64,000 nucleotides of DNA from Branchipolynoe longqiensis (lineage: Eukaryota > Annelida > Polychaeta > Phyllodocida > Polynoidae), in assembly GCA_030323885.1 (NCBI GenBank), contig CM059188.1:115285430-115349429 (forward strand), given 5' to 3'. Numbering within the stretch: the first letter of the stretch is position 1; every line of letters starts with the position of its first letter. The notes below the pieces were generated by a model. It ran no database searches. It saw only the letters and a program-made list of their open reading frames with translations, and was not told the DNA's origin. The position numbers and the translations under genes were made by a program. Shown here piece by piece: positions 45,170-56,754 of the stretch.

Positions 45170-46115
45170 TGATGGGGCAGTGCACATTGGGCCGATGGTG
45201 CAGTGCACATCGGGCCGATGGTGCAGTGCACATTGGGCCGATGGTGCAGTGCGCATTGAACCGATGGTGCAGTGTGCATTGGGCTGATGGTGCAGTGTGC
45301 ATTGAACCGATGGTGCAGGGCGCATTGGGCCAATGGTGCAGTGCGCATTGCGTCGATGGTGAAGTGCGCATTGAGCCAATGGTGTGGTGTGCATTGGGCC
45401 GACGGTGCAGTGCGCATTGGGCCGATGGTGCAGTGCGCATTGAACCGATGGTGCAGTGTGCATTGGGAGAATGGTGCAGTGCGCATTGGGCCGATGGTGC
45501 AGTGTGCATTGAACCGATGGTGCAGTGCGCATTGGGCCGATGGTGCAGTGCGCATTGAACCAATGGTGCAGTGCGCATTGGGCCGATGATGCAGTGCGCA
45601 TTGCATCGATGGTGCAGTGCGTATTGAACCAATGGTGCAGTGTGCATTGGGCCGATGGTGCAGTGCGCATTGAACCAATGGTGCAGTGCGCATTGGGCCG
45701 ACGGTGCAGTGCGCATTGCGTCGATGGTGCAGTGCGCATTGAGCCAATGCTGCAGTGTGCATTGGGCCGATGATGCAGTACACATTGATCTGATGGTGAA
45801 GTGCGCATTGAGCCGATGGTGCAGTGTGCATTGGGCCGATGGTGCAGTCTGCATTGGGCCGATGATGCAGTGCGCATTGATCTGATGATGTAGTGTGCAT
45901 TGGGCCGATGGTGCAGTGTGCATTGAGCCGACGGTGCAGTGCACATTGGGCCGATGGTGCAATGCGCATTGGGCCGATGATGCAGTGCGCATTGATCTGA
46001 TGGTGTAGTGCGGATTGGGCCGATGGTGCAGTCTGCATTGAGCCAACGGTGCAGTGCCCATTGGGCCGATGGTGCAGTGCGCATTGAGCCGACGGTGCAG
46101 TGCGCATGCGCCTTA
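45170..46115. repeat. 24-bp minisatellite, about 39 units
   Basis: Units of GATGGTGCAGTGCGCATTGG plus GCC, with GGGCC/GAACC/GAGCC variants. The unit length is a multiple of 3, so all six frames stay open; ORFs of up to 440 residues on the minus strand (AHCTIGPMRTAPSAQC type) are a consequence of this. Units contain palindromic TGCGCA or TGCACA. Confidence 0.95.
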
Positions 46116-46194
46116 CAGTTAGAGCGCCGGTCACGTGGCTGTGGCAGGATGCATTGTGGGTGTTGATGAATGGGTTGGTTTTTGCGAAGTGGGC

Positions 46195-46300
46195 ATAGGG
46201 AAGTAGGTTGGGGTAGGGTGGCTGGTGGGGGTGGGGGATGGGGTGAGAGGTGGCGGGGGTGGGAGGGGGGTGGTGGTGGGGGGTGGAGGCGGTGGGCGAC
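46195..46300 (+). repeat. G-rich tract
   Basis: Many GGG and GGGG runs at short spacing (GGTGGGGGTGGGGGATGGGG); compatible with G-quadruplex folding. Confidence 0.7.
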
Positions 46301-46389
46301 TGAGGGAGACACATACAATCGAGAAGCACGGGTGGTGGAACTCATGAGATTAGGCAAAACAACGCGGAGGAACGGGGCCATGGTTTGAT

Positions 46390-47027
46390 TGCAGAGTAAG
46401 CGACTAGTATGTATGGCAGTATCCGACTAATATGTGTGACTAATATGTGTGACTGACTAATATGTGTGACTAATATGTGTGACTGTATCCGACTAATATC
46501 TGCGACAAAATCGAATATGTCTGACAGTATCCGACTAATATGAGTGCCAGCAACACACTAATATGTATGGCAACAACTGGACTAATATGTGTGGCAATAA
46601 CCGGCTAATATGTGTGACAGCAACCAATAATATGTGTGGCAGTACTTGACTAATATGTGTGACAAAATCCGAGTAACATGTGTGACAGTATCAGACTAAT
46701 ATATGTGGCAACATCAGACTAATATATGTTACAGTATCTGGCTAATATATGTAGCACACTCTGACTAATATGTGTGACTGCATCAGACTAATATATGTAA
46801 CAGTATCTGACTAATATATGTAGCCGATTAATATGTGTCTCCGATTAATATGTGTGACAGTATCAGACTAATATATGTAGCAAAATCTGACTAATATATG
46901 TAGCAGTCTCCAAATAATATGTGTGACAGCATCAGACTAATATATGTTACAGCATCTGACTAATATATGTAGCAGTATCGGACTCACATGTGTGACAGCA
47001 TACAAGTAATATGTTTGGAAGTATCCG

Positions 47028-47065
<38 letters not shown>

Positions 47066-47455
47066 AAGTAGTTGACTAATATATTTAGCAGTATCTGACT
47101 AATATGTCTGGCAACATACGAGTAATATGTTTGGCAGTATCCGATTAATATATATATATATGTATATAGATATATAACAGTAGTTGACTAAAGTATTTAG
47201 CAGTCTCCAAGTATCCGACTAATATGTGTGACAGTATGTGACTAATATCTGTACCAGTATACAACTAATACTTGTGACAGAATCCGAGTGATATGTCTGG
47301 TAGTACTCAACTCATATGTCTGACAGTTGGCTATCCTACTGATGTATGTGACAGTGATCTCTTGATATGTGTGACAGTATTTGTCAACTGACACGCTTGA
47401 TAGTTACCGATTGATACGTGTAGCATCGACTGATCGATATATGATAGTAAAGAAT
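46390..47455. repeat. ~22-bp degenerate minisatellite (GACTAATATGTGTGACAGTATC)
   Basis: Over 40 units of GACTAATATRTGTGRCAGTA with frequent indels, and two (AT)n expansions at 47032-47058 and 47145-47175. Non-coding. Confidence 0.9.
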
Positions 47456-48155
47456 TGTAAAATATTCTGATATTCGGCATAGGGGGGTATGCACATCAGT
47501 GTACGTGACCAGGCACATATATGTATATGTAGTTAAGCGCAGACAACGGAGACAATCTGGCGAGTCCGGGTGGTAATTACATCAGTAAATACAGTAGTGA
47601 CAAATAACACCAGAGGGAGGCTCTGTGCCATCACCAGACCGGTTCCCGCCTGTTGCCACAAGGCCGTCAATGAACAATAACCGTCATAGATAAGTAATAA
47701 CCTTCATAACCCAAGGGGGGGGGGGGGAGTCTGCGCCGTCCCTACACCAGGATATAGAGATATGTCAAAGCTATATATGTATGGGTTGGTGGTTCCTGAG
47801 TGGGATTTAAATAGACACCGTAATGCTGGAAGGTCTGGGAGTGATTGCAGTCAGGGCCTACCCCCTCTGCTAGGATAGGGATCACCACACTCAAAGGTAA
47901 AGGTTGGTGCCATGGGGTCATACAGCTTGTGGTGGTGGTGGCCAGACCACTGGTATCCATGGGGACCAGGAATGATGGATCCCTATTGGTAGAGCCAAGA
48001 ATGCTTGATTCCCATTGGGGGAAAGTGGTGGGGTGATACTCTACAATGAACCCATGTAACTATATAAGCAATAAACCAGAGGCTTGGACTCTTTCTTCTT
48101 CTTTACAATTTATACTCTTCCTTTCTATTGTGTGTATTGTTTTCACCATAGCCTG
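47456..48155 (+). mobile_element. LTR-like repeat L, copy 4, with ~230-bp insertion
   Basis: TGTAAAATATTCTGATATTC at the start and TATACTCTTCCTTTCTATTG near the end. Between ~47528 and 47760 lies unrelated sequence including a G run at 47715-47729. Confidence 0.65.
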
Positions 48156-48362
48156 CCGACACCATGACCTCAGTTCCCACTCAGTCACATTATCCTGACA
48201 CCAAGCTAAACACTCCTTGCCCTAACCCAGTAATGCCAGGTACCAGGCTAGCTAGCGACAAGTATACATTTTGTAGGTCTTCGGTTTGACTCGATCGGGA
48301 ACCGTACTCCCAATCTCAGGCACGCTAAGCCCATCCTCTACCGATTCGGCCAGCGCGCCCCA
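48156..48362 (-). mobile_element. SINE-1, 5' half
   Basis: Body from TCAGTCACATTATCCTGAC to the head (CTCTACCGATTCGGCCAGCG). Confidence 0.8.
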
Positions 48363-49164
48363 TGGGATGAGTGGAAGATTATTAGCAGGTATAAGGCTGC
48401 ATTATCTGGCGACTGACTGCATTGTCGATGGTAATCAAACAAGGTGGAGTCGGATACCTATTCACCAGCCAATGGCGCCACCTGTACTGAAACCATAACA
48501 CTAAGTCTATAAATCGACCCATACCCTGCCTAGTGGGTCTTTTGCAACTACACCGAGTAACCACGGGCGAGAACTAGCAAATTTGCATATGTACATTAGA
48601 TACAACGTCAGCAGTCAAAATCTAATGCACAGTTACAAAAACTGCACGTTTCGAACTCTGGCCAGCCGCTATATAAGGCCCACAGAACTGGAACTCTGCC
48701 ATTTTGACTTGTCGGCAGACTGCGATGGACCTCTCGTATTCTGACATCCCGCCCACCCCACAATAAGAAACTAGAACTATAGGGTTAAAGCATCTCGGGG
48801 CCTTCCCACATTATACTGAAGCATGTACGATTGTCATTTTATGGTCATTAAAAATCCAAATGTATACTATTTATCCATGTTCGCATTGTTCAATTACTGA
48901 ATGGCAGGCATCTAGACAATATATGCATGCAATATTGACTAACTGAAGGCGGTGTAGATCATGATTCATGGTCATTTTCCAGCCATTTGAGTTGGGCGTG
49001 TATCTCGGGTAGACCCGATAATAAGTGCGTATGGATTATGGAAAACACTGAAGGAACGTAAATAAGTTTTGATCCTGCATTGAATCCGTCGGTAGCAGAT
49101 GGGTAAATATGAAGCAGGCGGCTGGGCCAGTCTAAAACAGATTTACACCTGATAGAGAGGTGTG
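48363..49164. other. Unassigned; TATA-like promoter motif
   Basis: CCGCTATATAAGGCCCACAG at 48668 and AGGGTTAAAGC ~110 bases later are paralleled near 56313-56450. No ORF of note. Confidence 0.4.
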
Positions 49165-49493
49165 CTTGGTTGTTGGAGTTTTATATCCTGGCACCATCTG
49201 AGGTCACATCAGGACAGGTACCGACTTGTTACAGTGTGAAATCATGGCGATTTTATAGTGGCACCCCACTGGGAACCCAGGCCACCAGCACCATGACATG
49301 ATATCCCTCTCAGTCACATTATCCTGCCACTGAGCTAACCAGTCCTTGCCCTATCCTATTAATGCCAAGCACCTGGCTAGGAAGGGACAAGTATAAATTT
49401 TATAAGTCATTGAATTAACTCGACTGGGAGCCAAACTCCCGACCTTCCGCATGGGAGGCGTGCGCTCTTCCGATTTGTTCATCGCATCCGGTG
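49165..49493 (-). mobile_element. SINE-1, nearly complete
   Basis: From GTTGGAGTTTTATATCCTGG to GCTCTTCCGATTTGTTCATC; box A slightly decayed. Confidence 0.8.
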
Positions 49494-49645
49494 GAGTAAA
49501 TGGAAGAGTGTTTACAAGTCTCTGGCTGCATCATCTGACGACTGACTGCATTACTGAATGGCAGGCATGTATACACGAGGCACATGATATATTTAGTAAA
49601 TAAAGGGGGTGCAATTACATAATCATTCATGTTCACTTTCCAGCC

Positions 49646-49969
49646 CGACCTAGCGCGGTGGCCTAATCGGTAGAGCGTGGGCCTCACGTGTGGAAGGTTG
49701 GGAGTTTGGTTCCCAGTCGAGTCAAACCAATGACTTTAAAATTGGTACTTGTCGCTTCCTAGCCTAGCGCTTGGCATTAATAGGATAGGGCAAGGACTGG
49801 TTAGCTCAATCTCAGGATAATGTGACTGAGTGGGACATCGGGTCATGGTGCCGGTGGGGCAGCACTAGAAAGTCCCCATGAGTGCGCACTGTGACAAGTT
49901 GGTACCCGTCCTGATATGACCTTAGATGTTGCTAGGACGTAAAACAACAACAAACAAACAAACAAACTT
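49646..49969 (+). mobile_element. SINE-1, full length
   Basis: Head TAGCGCGGTGGCCTAATCGG, box B-like TTTGGTTCCC, and an intact (CAAA)n tail ending at ~49969. Confidence 0.85.
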
Positions 49970-49987
49970 TCCAGCCGAGGATATGCA

Positions 49988-50487
49988 NNNNNNNNNNNNN
50001 NNNNNNNNNNNNNNNNNNNNNNNNNNNNNNNNNNNNNNNNNNNNNNNNNNNNNNNNNNNNNNNNNNNNNNNNNNNNNNNNNNNNNNNNNNNNNNNNNNNN
50101 NNNNNNNNNNNNNNNNNNNNNNNNNNNNNNNNNNNNNNNNNNNNNNNNNNNNNNNNNNNNNNNNNNNNNNNNNNNNNNNNNNNNNNNNNNNNNNNNNNNN
50201 NNNNNNNNNNNNNNNNNNNNNNNNNNNNNNNNNNNNNNNNNNNNNNNNNNNNNNNNNNNNNNNNNNNNNNNNNNNNNNNNNNNNNNNNNNNNNNNNNNNN
50301 NNNNNNNNNNNNNNNNNNNNNNNNNNNNNNNNNNNNNNNNNNNNNNNNNNNNNNNNNNNNNNNNNNNNNNNNNNNNNNNNNNNNNNNNNNNNNNNNNNNN
50401 NNNNNNNNNNNNNNNNNNNNNNNNNNNNNNNNNNNNNNNNNNNNNNNNNNNNNNNNNNNNNNNNNNNNNNNNNNNNNNNNNNNNNNN
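49988..50487. other. Assembly gap (500 N)
   Basis: Exactly 500 N; followed by CCCCCCC, a likely cause of assembly failure. Confidence 0.99.
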
Positions 50488-51880
50488 CCCCCCCACAAAC
50501 CGCCTCAGGAAGACTGAGGGCTCGGGGGAGATTATTGAACGTATAGCCAACCATAGTGTACTTGATGGTTCTTTCCGTGTCAGCAATAAAAAACCACTAT
50601 AAACCACTGATGTCTCCGTCTTAGTGAATTACAACGAATAGTCAATTTATATTATGCTTCTATTATCAAACAGGTTTTTCATGTGGTTATTATTGCAACT
50701 GATATTGTCATTTATGTACCAACAAATTGTAATGAATGGCCGGAAGACCAGTGCTCTGGCGCTGACAGAAGACATTATTCGCTGAATAAAATACATTTAG
50801 TAAAAAAAAAGAAAAAACTTAGCCATATATACATATAATAGTTACTTCAAACTAATGTAAGGTTGATAATAATGATTACCCTGATATATGTATTTCAGAA
50901 AATAACAAAAACCCAAAATCATCGGACTGTGCAACTCTAACATGCATATTGCAACTCACCATCCCTTTAATTTCATCTCAGTTTGTAGTTTCCTGCCGCC
51001 GATGGATATTTCATGTCGAGGTTGTCAAAAAACAAAGGACATTTAATCGTGTTGTAATATTTCTGGATGCCCCGGCCATCAGAGCCCCAGAGATACCACA
51101 AAACTCTCCCCAGGTGTGTTCTGATGACGGTCTGTCAGTTCACACCTGATGCTCCTCTCAAACAAACTCATAAGGAAGAAAGGGAAGACGAATCATGCAA
51201 GATTGACAGTGAAGAAGTTGTGCTTTATTGGCATCAACTCCTGTTCACTTACTAGTGACCTATCACCCTGACCCCTTACCTTCTGTCCACACAAAGGCTC
51301 ATTACTCTAGTTAAGATGTATCAGCATCAGTGGCTACATCCCATTGAACAAGAGTCCCATGTTTGTTGCACACAGCTCAGTTTGTATATGAAAAGTGGAG
51401 CATCAGACAGAGTGTCTGGGTTCCTGCTCAAGACAAGAGTGTGTCTCACTCCAGAGTCAGGAGAACAGTAGAATATCTATCTAGTAGTCCCTGTAGCAGC
51501 ATATATCTCAGAGTGTGTAGAACAATCAATATCAGAATGAGGCTAGTGTGGTCAGGTGGGGCAAAAGGGTGCAGGTGACTGGGCTTCCCACAGCCAGCCA
51601 ATCAGGCACCCTCCACAGCCTGGGTGGCAATGCCCCCAATATGGGTAACTCACCCAGCTGTAGGTGGTGTCCATACTGTATGTAGATGAGCCTAATATGT
51701 CACACAGCGAGTGGGGCACCCATTGCTTTTCTATTACATAACCTTGGTCCCCACTCCATCGCCCGAGGATAATAATGCTCTCTGCCAATATAAAATTCCG
51801 AACCCAAAATCCGTTGCATAACGGCCCACGCTCCCTTCCCTTAAATCCAGCCCCGAGGCCATCTCAGGCCACTCGCCCTC
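50488..51880. other. Mostly unassigned; repeat D and a MITE-A end
   Basis: 50640-50815 matches repeat D, ending in an A-rich tail. 50838-50940 is a MITE-A terminal third (CATCGGACTGTGCAACTCTAA). 50950-51850 shows short ORFs with no motif. Confidence 0.5.
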
Positions 51881-53640
51881 TTGCCTCCAGACACTCCGCT
51901 CCTCCTGACACTTGGTGCGCATGGAGACTTTCATAAGAGATGCTTTCCTTAAGAGGGAGCATGTTGTGGCTGTCTTTTTCAACCTCGAAAAAGCCTATAA
52001 TACATGGCAGCATGGCATCATGGAGGATCTCCATACAATTGGCCTTTGTGGCCACCTGCCAATTTTCATCAGGAACTTTCTAGCCTTCAGATATTTCTGC
52101 GTCTGTGTCAAGAATACGTATTCCAGCCTACACTCACAGGAACTAGGAGTACCTCAAGGCAGCATACTGGCCGTGACCCTTTTCAGGGTCAAGGTCAATG
52201 GCATTGCTGCTGCTGTAAAGCAGGGGGTCTCCTGTAGTCTTTTCATGGACTACTTGTTTTATATTACAGTGGGCCTAACAACAATGTCATAGAGAGACAG
52301 CTACAACTAAGCATAAATGGGATCCATCGATGGTCAGTTCTGAACGGATTCAAATTTTCCAAGACCAAAACAGTCTGCATGCACTTCTGCCTGCTGCATA
52401 GAATGCATGCGGAACCGGAGCTAACCCTTGATGGGGATCCCATTAAAGTCGTTGAGAAAACCAAATTTCTGGGCCTCATTCTCAATGCAAAACTGTATTT
52501 CGTGCCACATATAAAGTGCCTACAAACAAGATGCCTGAAAGCGCTAGATATTCTGAGGGTGCTGTCCAGCTCAGAGTGGGGAGCAGACAGAAATGTTCTG
52601 CTCTCCATGTACAGAACCTTGGTTCGGTCACGAGTGGTTTATGGCAGCATAGTATACGGTTCCGCAAGGAAAAATTTGGCGTACGCTTGCCCGATCAGAA
52701 CTCGATTTTCACTGTGGAAGCCCAAGCACTCCTTCTCGTGTTGGAGTGTATCGAGGTATCCAACCACACTAACTATGTTACATACAGTGATTCGTTCTCT
52801 TGCATCCTTTTGTTGCTGGACTGAAAACGAATCACCCTATTCTAGCAACGGTCATTTATAAAATGAACCAACTGGCAATGGATGGGTATGACATCCACCT
52901 GTGCTGGGTGCCTGGCCATGCCGGCATACAAGGAAACAAACGAGCTGATCGGGCTGCGAAGAAGGCCCTGAACTGTGATCTTGAACCGTGTCTGATCCCT
53001 CACTCTGATCTGAAACCACTAATAGCCACCCACATAAAATCCAAATGGCAACATGAGTGGGATGAAAACATTAATAAACTTAAAGAAATTGAACCATCTG
53101 TGGGAAAACCACCACAGACTCATGCGGGAGGTCGGCGGGACCAAGTGATCCTTAGCCGCTGCCGTATTGGCCACTCGTGGCTTACACATGCTTTCCTGCT
53201 CAAGGGGGAACCTCCCCCTGAATGTATTGGGTGTCAGTCCCCGCTGACACTCAAACACATTTTACTAAGTTGCGTTGATTGTTTGGCCCTTGGCCAACAA
53301 TTCTACACTGCAGACAGTATACATGACCTTTTTATTAAAGTAAAACAAGAAAACATTTGAGCCTTTTTGAGGGCAGCTGGACTGTACCACCTCATATAGT
53401 TTACTAAATAAATTCGATCAATTATTAATAAAACTTTTCTTTTTCTGTGGGAATTTGTTTCCCTTGACCACAAATATATGATTGTGAGCTTTCTAATTTA
53501 ATGAGTGTCTATTGGCACATAATTGATTGTCTGCTTTTACATGTAAAAGCGATGGTTTGAACAAAAAACTAACATTTCTCGCCCTGAATATGGCCTATGC
53601 TGCCGACACGGCATAAAGCAACCACCAATCAATCAATCAA
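51881..53640 (+). pseudogene. I-like LINE: decayed reverse transcriptase, RNase H and zinc knuckle
   Basis: In order: RT palm start (VRMETFIRDAFLKREHVVAV at 51930 on), motif A as FFNLEKAYN, GVPQGSILAVTLF, motif C as FMDYLF, then the post-palm KFLGLILNAKLYFVPHIKC and YGSIVYGSARK. RNase H follows with VEAQALLLVLE, TYSDSFSC and PGHAGIQGNKRADRAAKK, then a C-x2-C-x7-H-x4-C knuckle (CIGCQSPLTLKHILLSC). Families of this type have Asp in motif A and DD in motif C; here they read Asn and DY, so RT is dead. There are frameshifts near 52290, 52670 and 52800, and a deletion between RT and RNase H near 52670. The 3' end is a (AATC)n tail at 53620-53640. Confidence 0.9.
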
Positions 53641-53644
53641 TCTA

Positions 53645-53933
53645 TATGTGTAACCTGGATACTGATGCACTTATTAAACATGTGTTGCCTCATAAACAGT
53701 GATACTGAGTCAATTTAATATAACCTGTTACTGCAGAGAATCCAACGGTGTCAGAGTTTTGGTGTGTGTGCCAAAACTAATTTTGCATGTTTGGACCTCA
53801 AATATCTCAAAGGTTTAGCCATTTAATATCAAAGTTACTTCAAACTAAATTAAGCTGGATTATAGCAATTACCCATCTATAGTTATCTAAAAAAGTGACA
53901 AAAACTCAAAACCATCGGACTATGCAACTTTAC
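53645..53933 (-). mobile_element. MITE-A, joined to the LINE tail
   Basis: Starts at TATGTGTAACCTGGATACTG, directly after the LINE (AATC)n tail, so the LINE probably inserted in this MITE or the junction is a rearrangement. Confidence 0.75.
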
Positions 53934-53934
53934 G

Positions 53935-54273
53935 TTTAAAGCTGCATAGTCCGATGAAGCATCAAATTTTCAAAATCAAAACAAGTATCTCAATTTGATT
54001 CTACATATCTAACTTCAATTCTGGTGCACTTGTTAAACATTTGTCACCACATAGAAGGGAATACTGAGGCAATTTAATAGAACCGATTACTGCAGAAACC
54101 TATAGTGTCAGAGTTTTGTCAAGCTTGCCAAAATTAATGTTGCTTGTTTGTACTTCAAATATATCAAAAGTTAGCTATTTAAAATAAAAGTTACTTCAAG
54201 TGAAAGTAGGGTACATTATAACGATCTGAGAAAATGACAGAAACTCAAAACCCATCGGACTATGCAACTTTAA
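53935..54273 (+). mobile_element. MITE-A, complete copy, tandem to the previous
   Basis: TTTAAAGCTGCATAGTCCGA to GGACTATGCAACTTTAA. Only one or two bases separate it from the end of the neighbouring copy. Confidence 0.85.
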
Positions 54274-54452
54274 TCTCACAGGGAAAAAAGCCTCACAAGC
54301 CGGCAGCCGCTGGGGACGTGGGGGAGGGGGTTGGAGTGGGGGTGGGGGGGTGTTGCGGATATCTGGGAGCTGAGTTGGGTCATTTCCGGTGAATTGGGTC
54401 ATTTCCGGGGATGTCCCAAAAAGGGGGTACGAGCTGCCATCCTAAAGCTGGA

Positions 54453-54778
54453 GACCGGGCGCGGTGGCCGAATCGGTAGAGCGCAGGCCTCCCGTGCGGG
54501 AGATCGAGATTTCAATTCTCGGTTGACTAAACCAATCAATGACTTATCAAATTGATACTTGTCGCTTCCTAGCCTGGTGCTCGGCATTATTAGGATAGGG
54601 CAAGGACTTGTTAGCTCAGTGTCAGGTTAATGTTACTGAGTGGGATATTGGGTCGTGGTGGCGGTAGCCTTATTTCCCAGTCGGACACCACTATAAAGTC
54701 ACCATGAGTGCGCACTGTCACAAGTTGGTACCCGTCCTGATATGACCTTAGATGTCACTAGTACGTAAAACAACAAGC
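54453..54778 (+). mobile_element. SINE-1, full length
   Basis: Head GGGCGCGGTGGCCGAATCGG with GTAGAGCGC; body complete; tail AAAACAACAAGCAA. Confidence 0.85.
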
Positions 54779-54784
54779 AACCTT

Positions 54785-55025
54785 GACTTACAAAATTATA
54801 CTTGTCGCTTCCTAGCCTAGCGCTCGGCATTATTAGGATAGGGCATAGTCTGGTTGGCACAGTGCCAGGATAATGTCACAGAGTGGGATATTCGGTCCTG
54901 GTGCCAGTGGCCTGGTCTCCCAGTGGGGCAGCACTATAAAGTTGCCATGAGTATTCCCTGTCACAGGTCAGTACCCGTCCTGATATGACCTTAGATGTTG
55001 CGAGGATGAAAAACTCCAACAAACA
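54785..55025 (+). mobile_element. SINE-1, headless, tandem to the previous
   Basis: Begins at GACTTACAAAATTATACTTG and runs to AAAACTCCAACAAAC; both tRNA boxes absent. Confidence 0.8.
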
Positions 55026-55189
55026 ACTCTTGAGATAAAAAGAAATTTACCCCAAGCCAGAGTACGTAGGTGGGACTGACAATTACGCTTAAACCCGAGC
55101 AAAAACTGTGTTAAATAGGAATTAACTATGGATGTTGTGGTTCCAATGCACAGTTTAATCTGTCATCATCATCATGCTGTCGGTCGCGA

Positions 55190-55615
55190 TGTGACAAAGA
55201 CTGCTTTCATTATTTGACTGCCACTCTCCATTTAGCTCTCTGCTGTGAGAGTGATGTCCATGAGTCTGTTTTAATGTCTCTCAGCTTCAGGGTTCTCTTG
55301 ATGGTATCCTTGAACCGGAGACGAGGGCGCCCTCTCTTTCTGTAACGAGAAAACAGTTGAGAGTAGAGGATCTGCTTTGGTAGCCTGTCTGATGACATCC
55401 TCATGAGGTGCCCAGTCCACCGGAGATTCTATTTGATCAGAAGATCTTCCATAGAGGGCAGCCCCGTCCATTCAAGCATTTCCTTATTTGTCACTTTGTC
55501 CTTCCAGGTTAGCCTCATGATTGAACGCAGATGTTGCATCATGAAGGCATGCAGCTTTTTCACCTGTCATCTGTACACTGTCCAGACCTCGGCTCCGTAT
55601 AGTGGATAGCACAAT
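55190..55615 (-). pseudogene. LINE pol C-terminal fragment (second LINE lineage)
   Basis: The minus strand reads LYGAEVWTVYR, then KKLHAFMMQHLRSIMRLTW, NKEMLEWTGLPSMEDLL, LRWTGHLMRM and KRGRPRLRFKDTIKRTLK. This succession is well known at the C-terminus of many animal non-LTR retrotransposon polymerases, after the RT domain. It is interrupted by stops after TVYR and after LLIK, and no RT core is present, so it is a 5'-truncated remnant. It is distinct from the RNase H-bearing LINE at 52 kb. A short CATCATCAT run lies downstream at 55160-55175. Confidence 0.85.
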
Positions 55616-55900
55616 TATTCTGTATTGGTGTAAATTTGAGAGCTTGGTAGTGAATGCAAAAAAAACCAACGAGATCGCGATTTGTGTTTCAAAACCTATT
55701 AATCTACACAGTATTATACATTTGTCACACAACAAAAACATAGTGTGCAATGACAAATAAGCAGTGGAACCAGAATAATTATGGTTATTTTCATATCCAT
55801 AAACCAGCCTTCCCACACCTTTTCTAATGTCTTGTTCAGCAGCCTTGTCAAAGGCACGGTTGCAGGATTAACTGGGTTTCCTTAGGCATTGTTCATGTTA
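55616..55900. other. No feature seen
   Basis: AT-rich, unassigned. Confidence 0.4.
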
Positions 55901-55904
55901 TTCG

Positions 55905-56110
55905 CGCTGTAGTGGTCTGCAGTTACCTCTCAGGCAAGGAGCCACATAGACAGCTAGGTTTGAGTAGTGTGGTGACATCAGGAAGCCTAGGTGGCATAAT
56001 GGTTAGCACACTGGCCAAGAGGGCAAAGATATGTGGTTTGAGTCACGCTCTAGGCCCACTATTTCCCATTTCCATTGTTCGTGATGCTTAGCAACACGGG
56101 TAATTTGGCA
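55905..56110 (+). mobile_element. SINE-3 copy
   Basis: CTCAGGCAAGGAGCCACATAG, then head GCCTAGGTGGCATAATGG with GTTTGAGTC as box B. Confidence 0.7.
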
Positions 56111-56754
56111 TTCGATCGCCGCCATAGCTTCGTAGCCTTAAGGTTAAATACTTGTGCTGCCACCTATCTACTTACGGCGGTACTTCTTTCTGATTTCTGC
56201 GTCAGCGCCGTCTGGTTATTCATATTTGATACGTAAATACTTCGAGATGCTAACTCTGTCTTACTGACCTGCCATCTGCGGTCGACAGCTCGAACTAACG
56301 GCCAAGGCGCCTATATAAGGCCCTATATAAGGCCCGTCTCAGCAGCAGAGAGCTCACTTTGACACTGCCACAGGAGGACACTAGCTGGCTTTGAACTGCC
56401 ATCCCACCCACCCCTGCTAAAGACTATTTAGGGCCTAGGGTTAAAGCTTATTGACCTCTTTGTGCATAACTCATTGGCTTATCTCACTGTGCTTATTCTG
56501 TTGAACTTAATATGTGCTTACTAAAATTGACATGTGCTTACTACTGACTCATTATCGAAAAATAAAATAAATCCAACTTTAAACTCATATGCGGTGTCGG
56601 TGTCAAATTACCCCCCATCACACTGGTTGCCGTGATCATGATCCTGTACAATATATGCACTGTATAGTTGTTGAACCTACCCTGTGTATATGCATATAAG
56701 TGAATTGCCTCAGCCACCAGCCAACGAGCCCTGACAGGTAAATCTGGATAGGGT
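56111..56754. other. LTR-like stretch
   Basis: Two CTATATAAGGCCC motifs in tandem (56311-56335) and, ~230 bases downstream, AAAATAAAATAAATCC (polyadenylation-like) before TCGGTGTCAAATTACCCC. Related to 48.67 kb. Resembles an LTR; ends not defined. Confidence 0.35.

Noticed and set aside
45059..46381. 440-residue Cys/His-rich ORF resembling a zinc-finger-like repeat
   Set aside because: Produced by a 24-bp tandem repeat open in every frame; Cys/His spacing is set by the unit and does not match a known finger.
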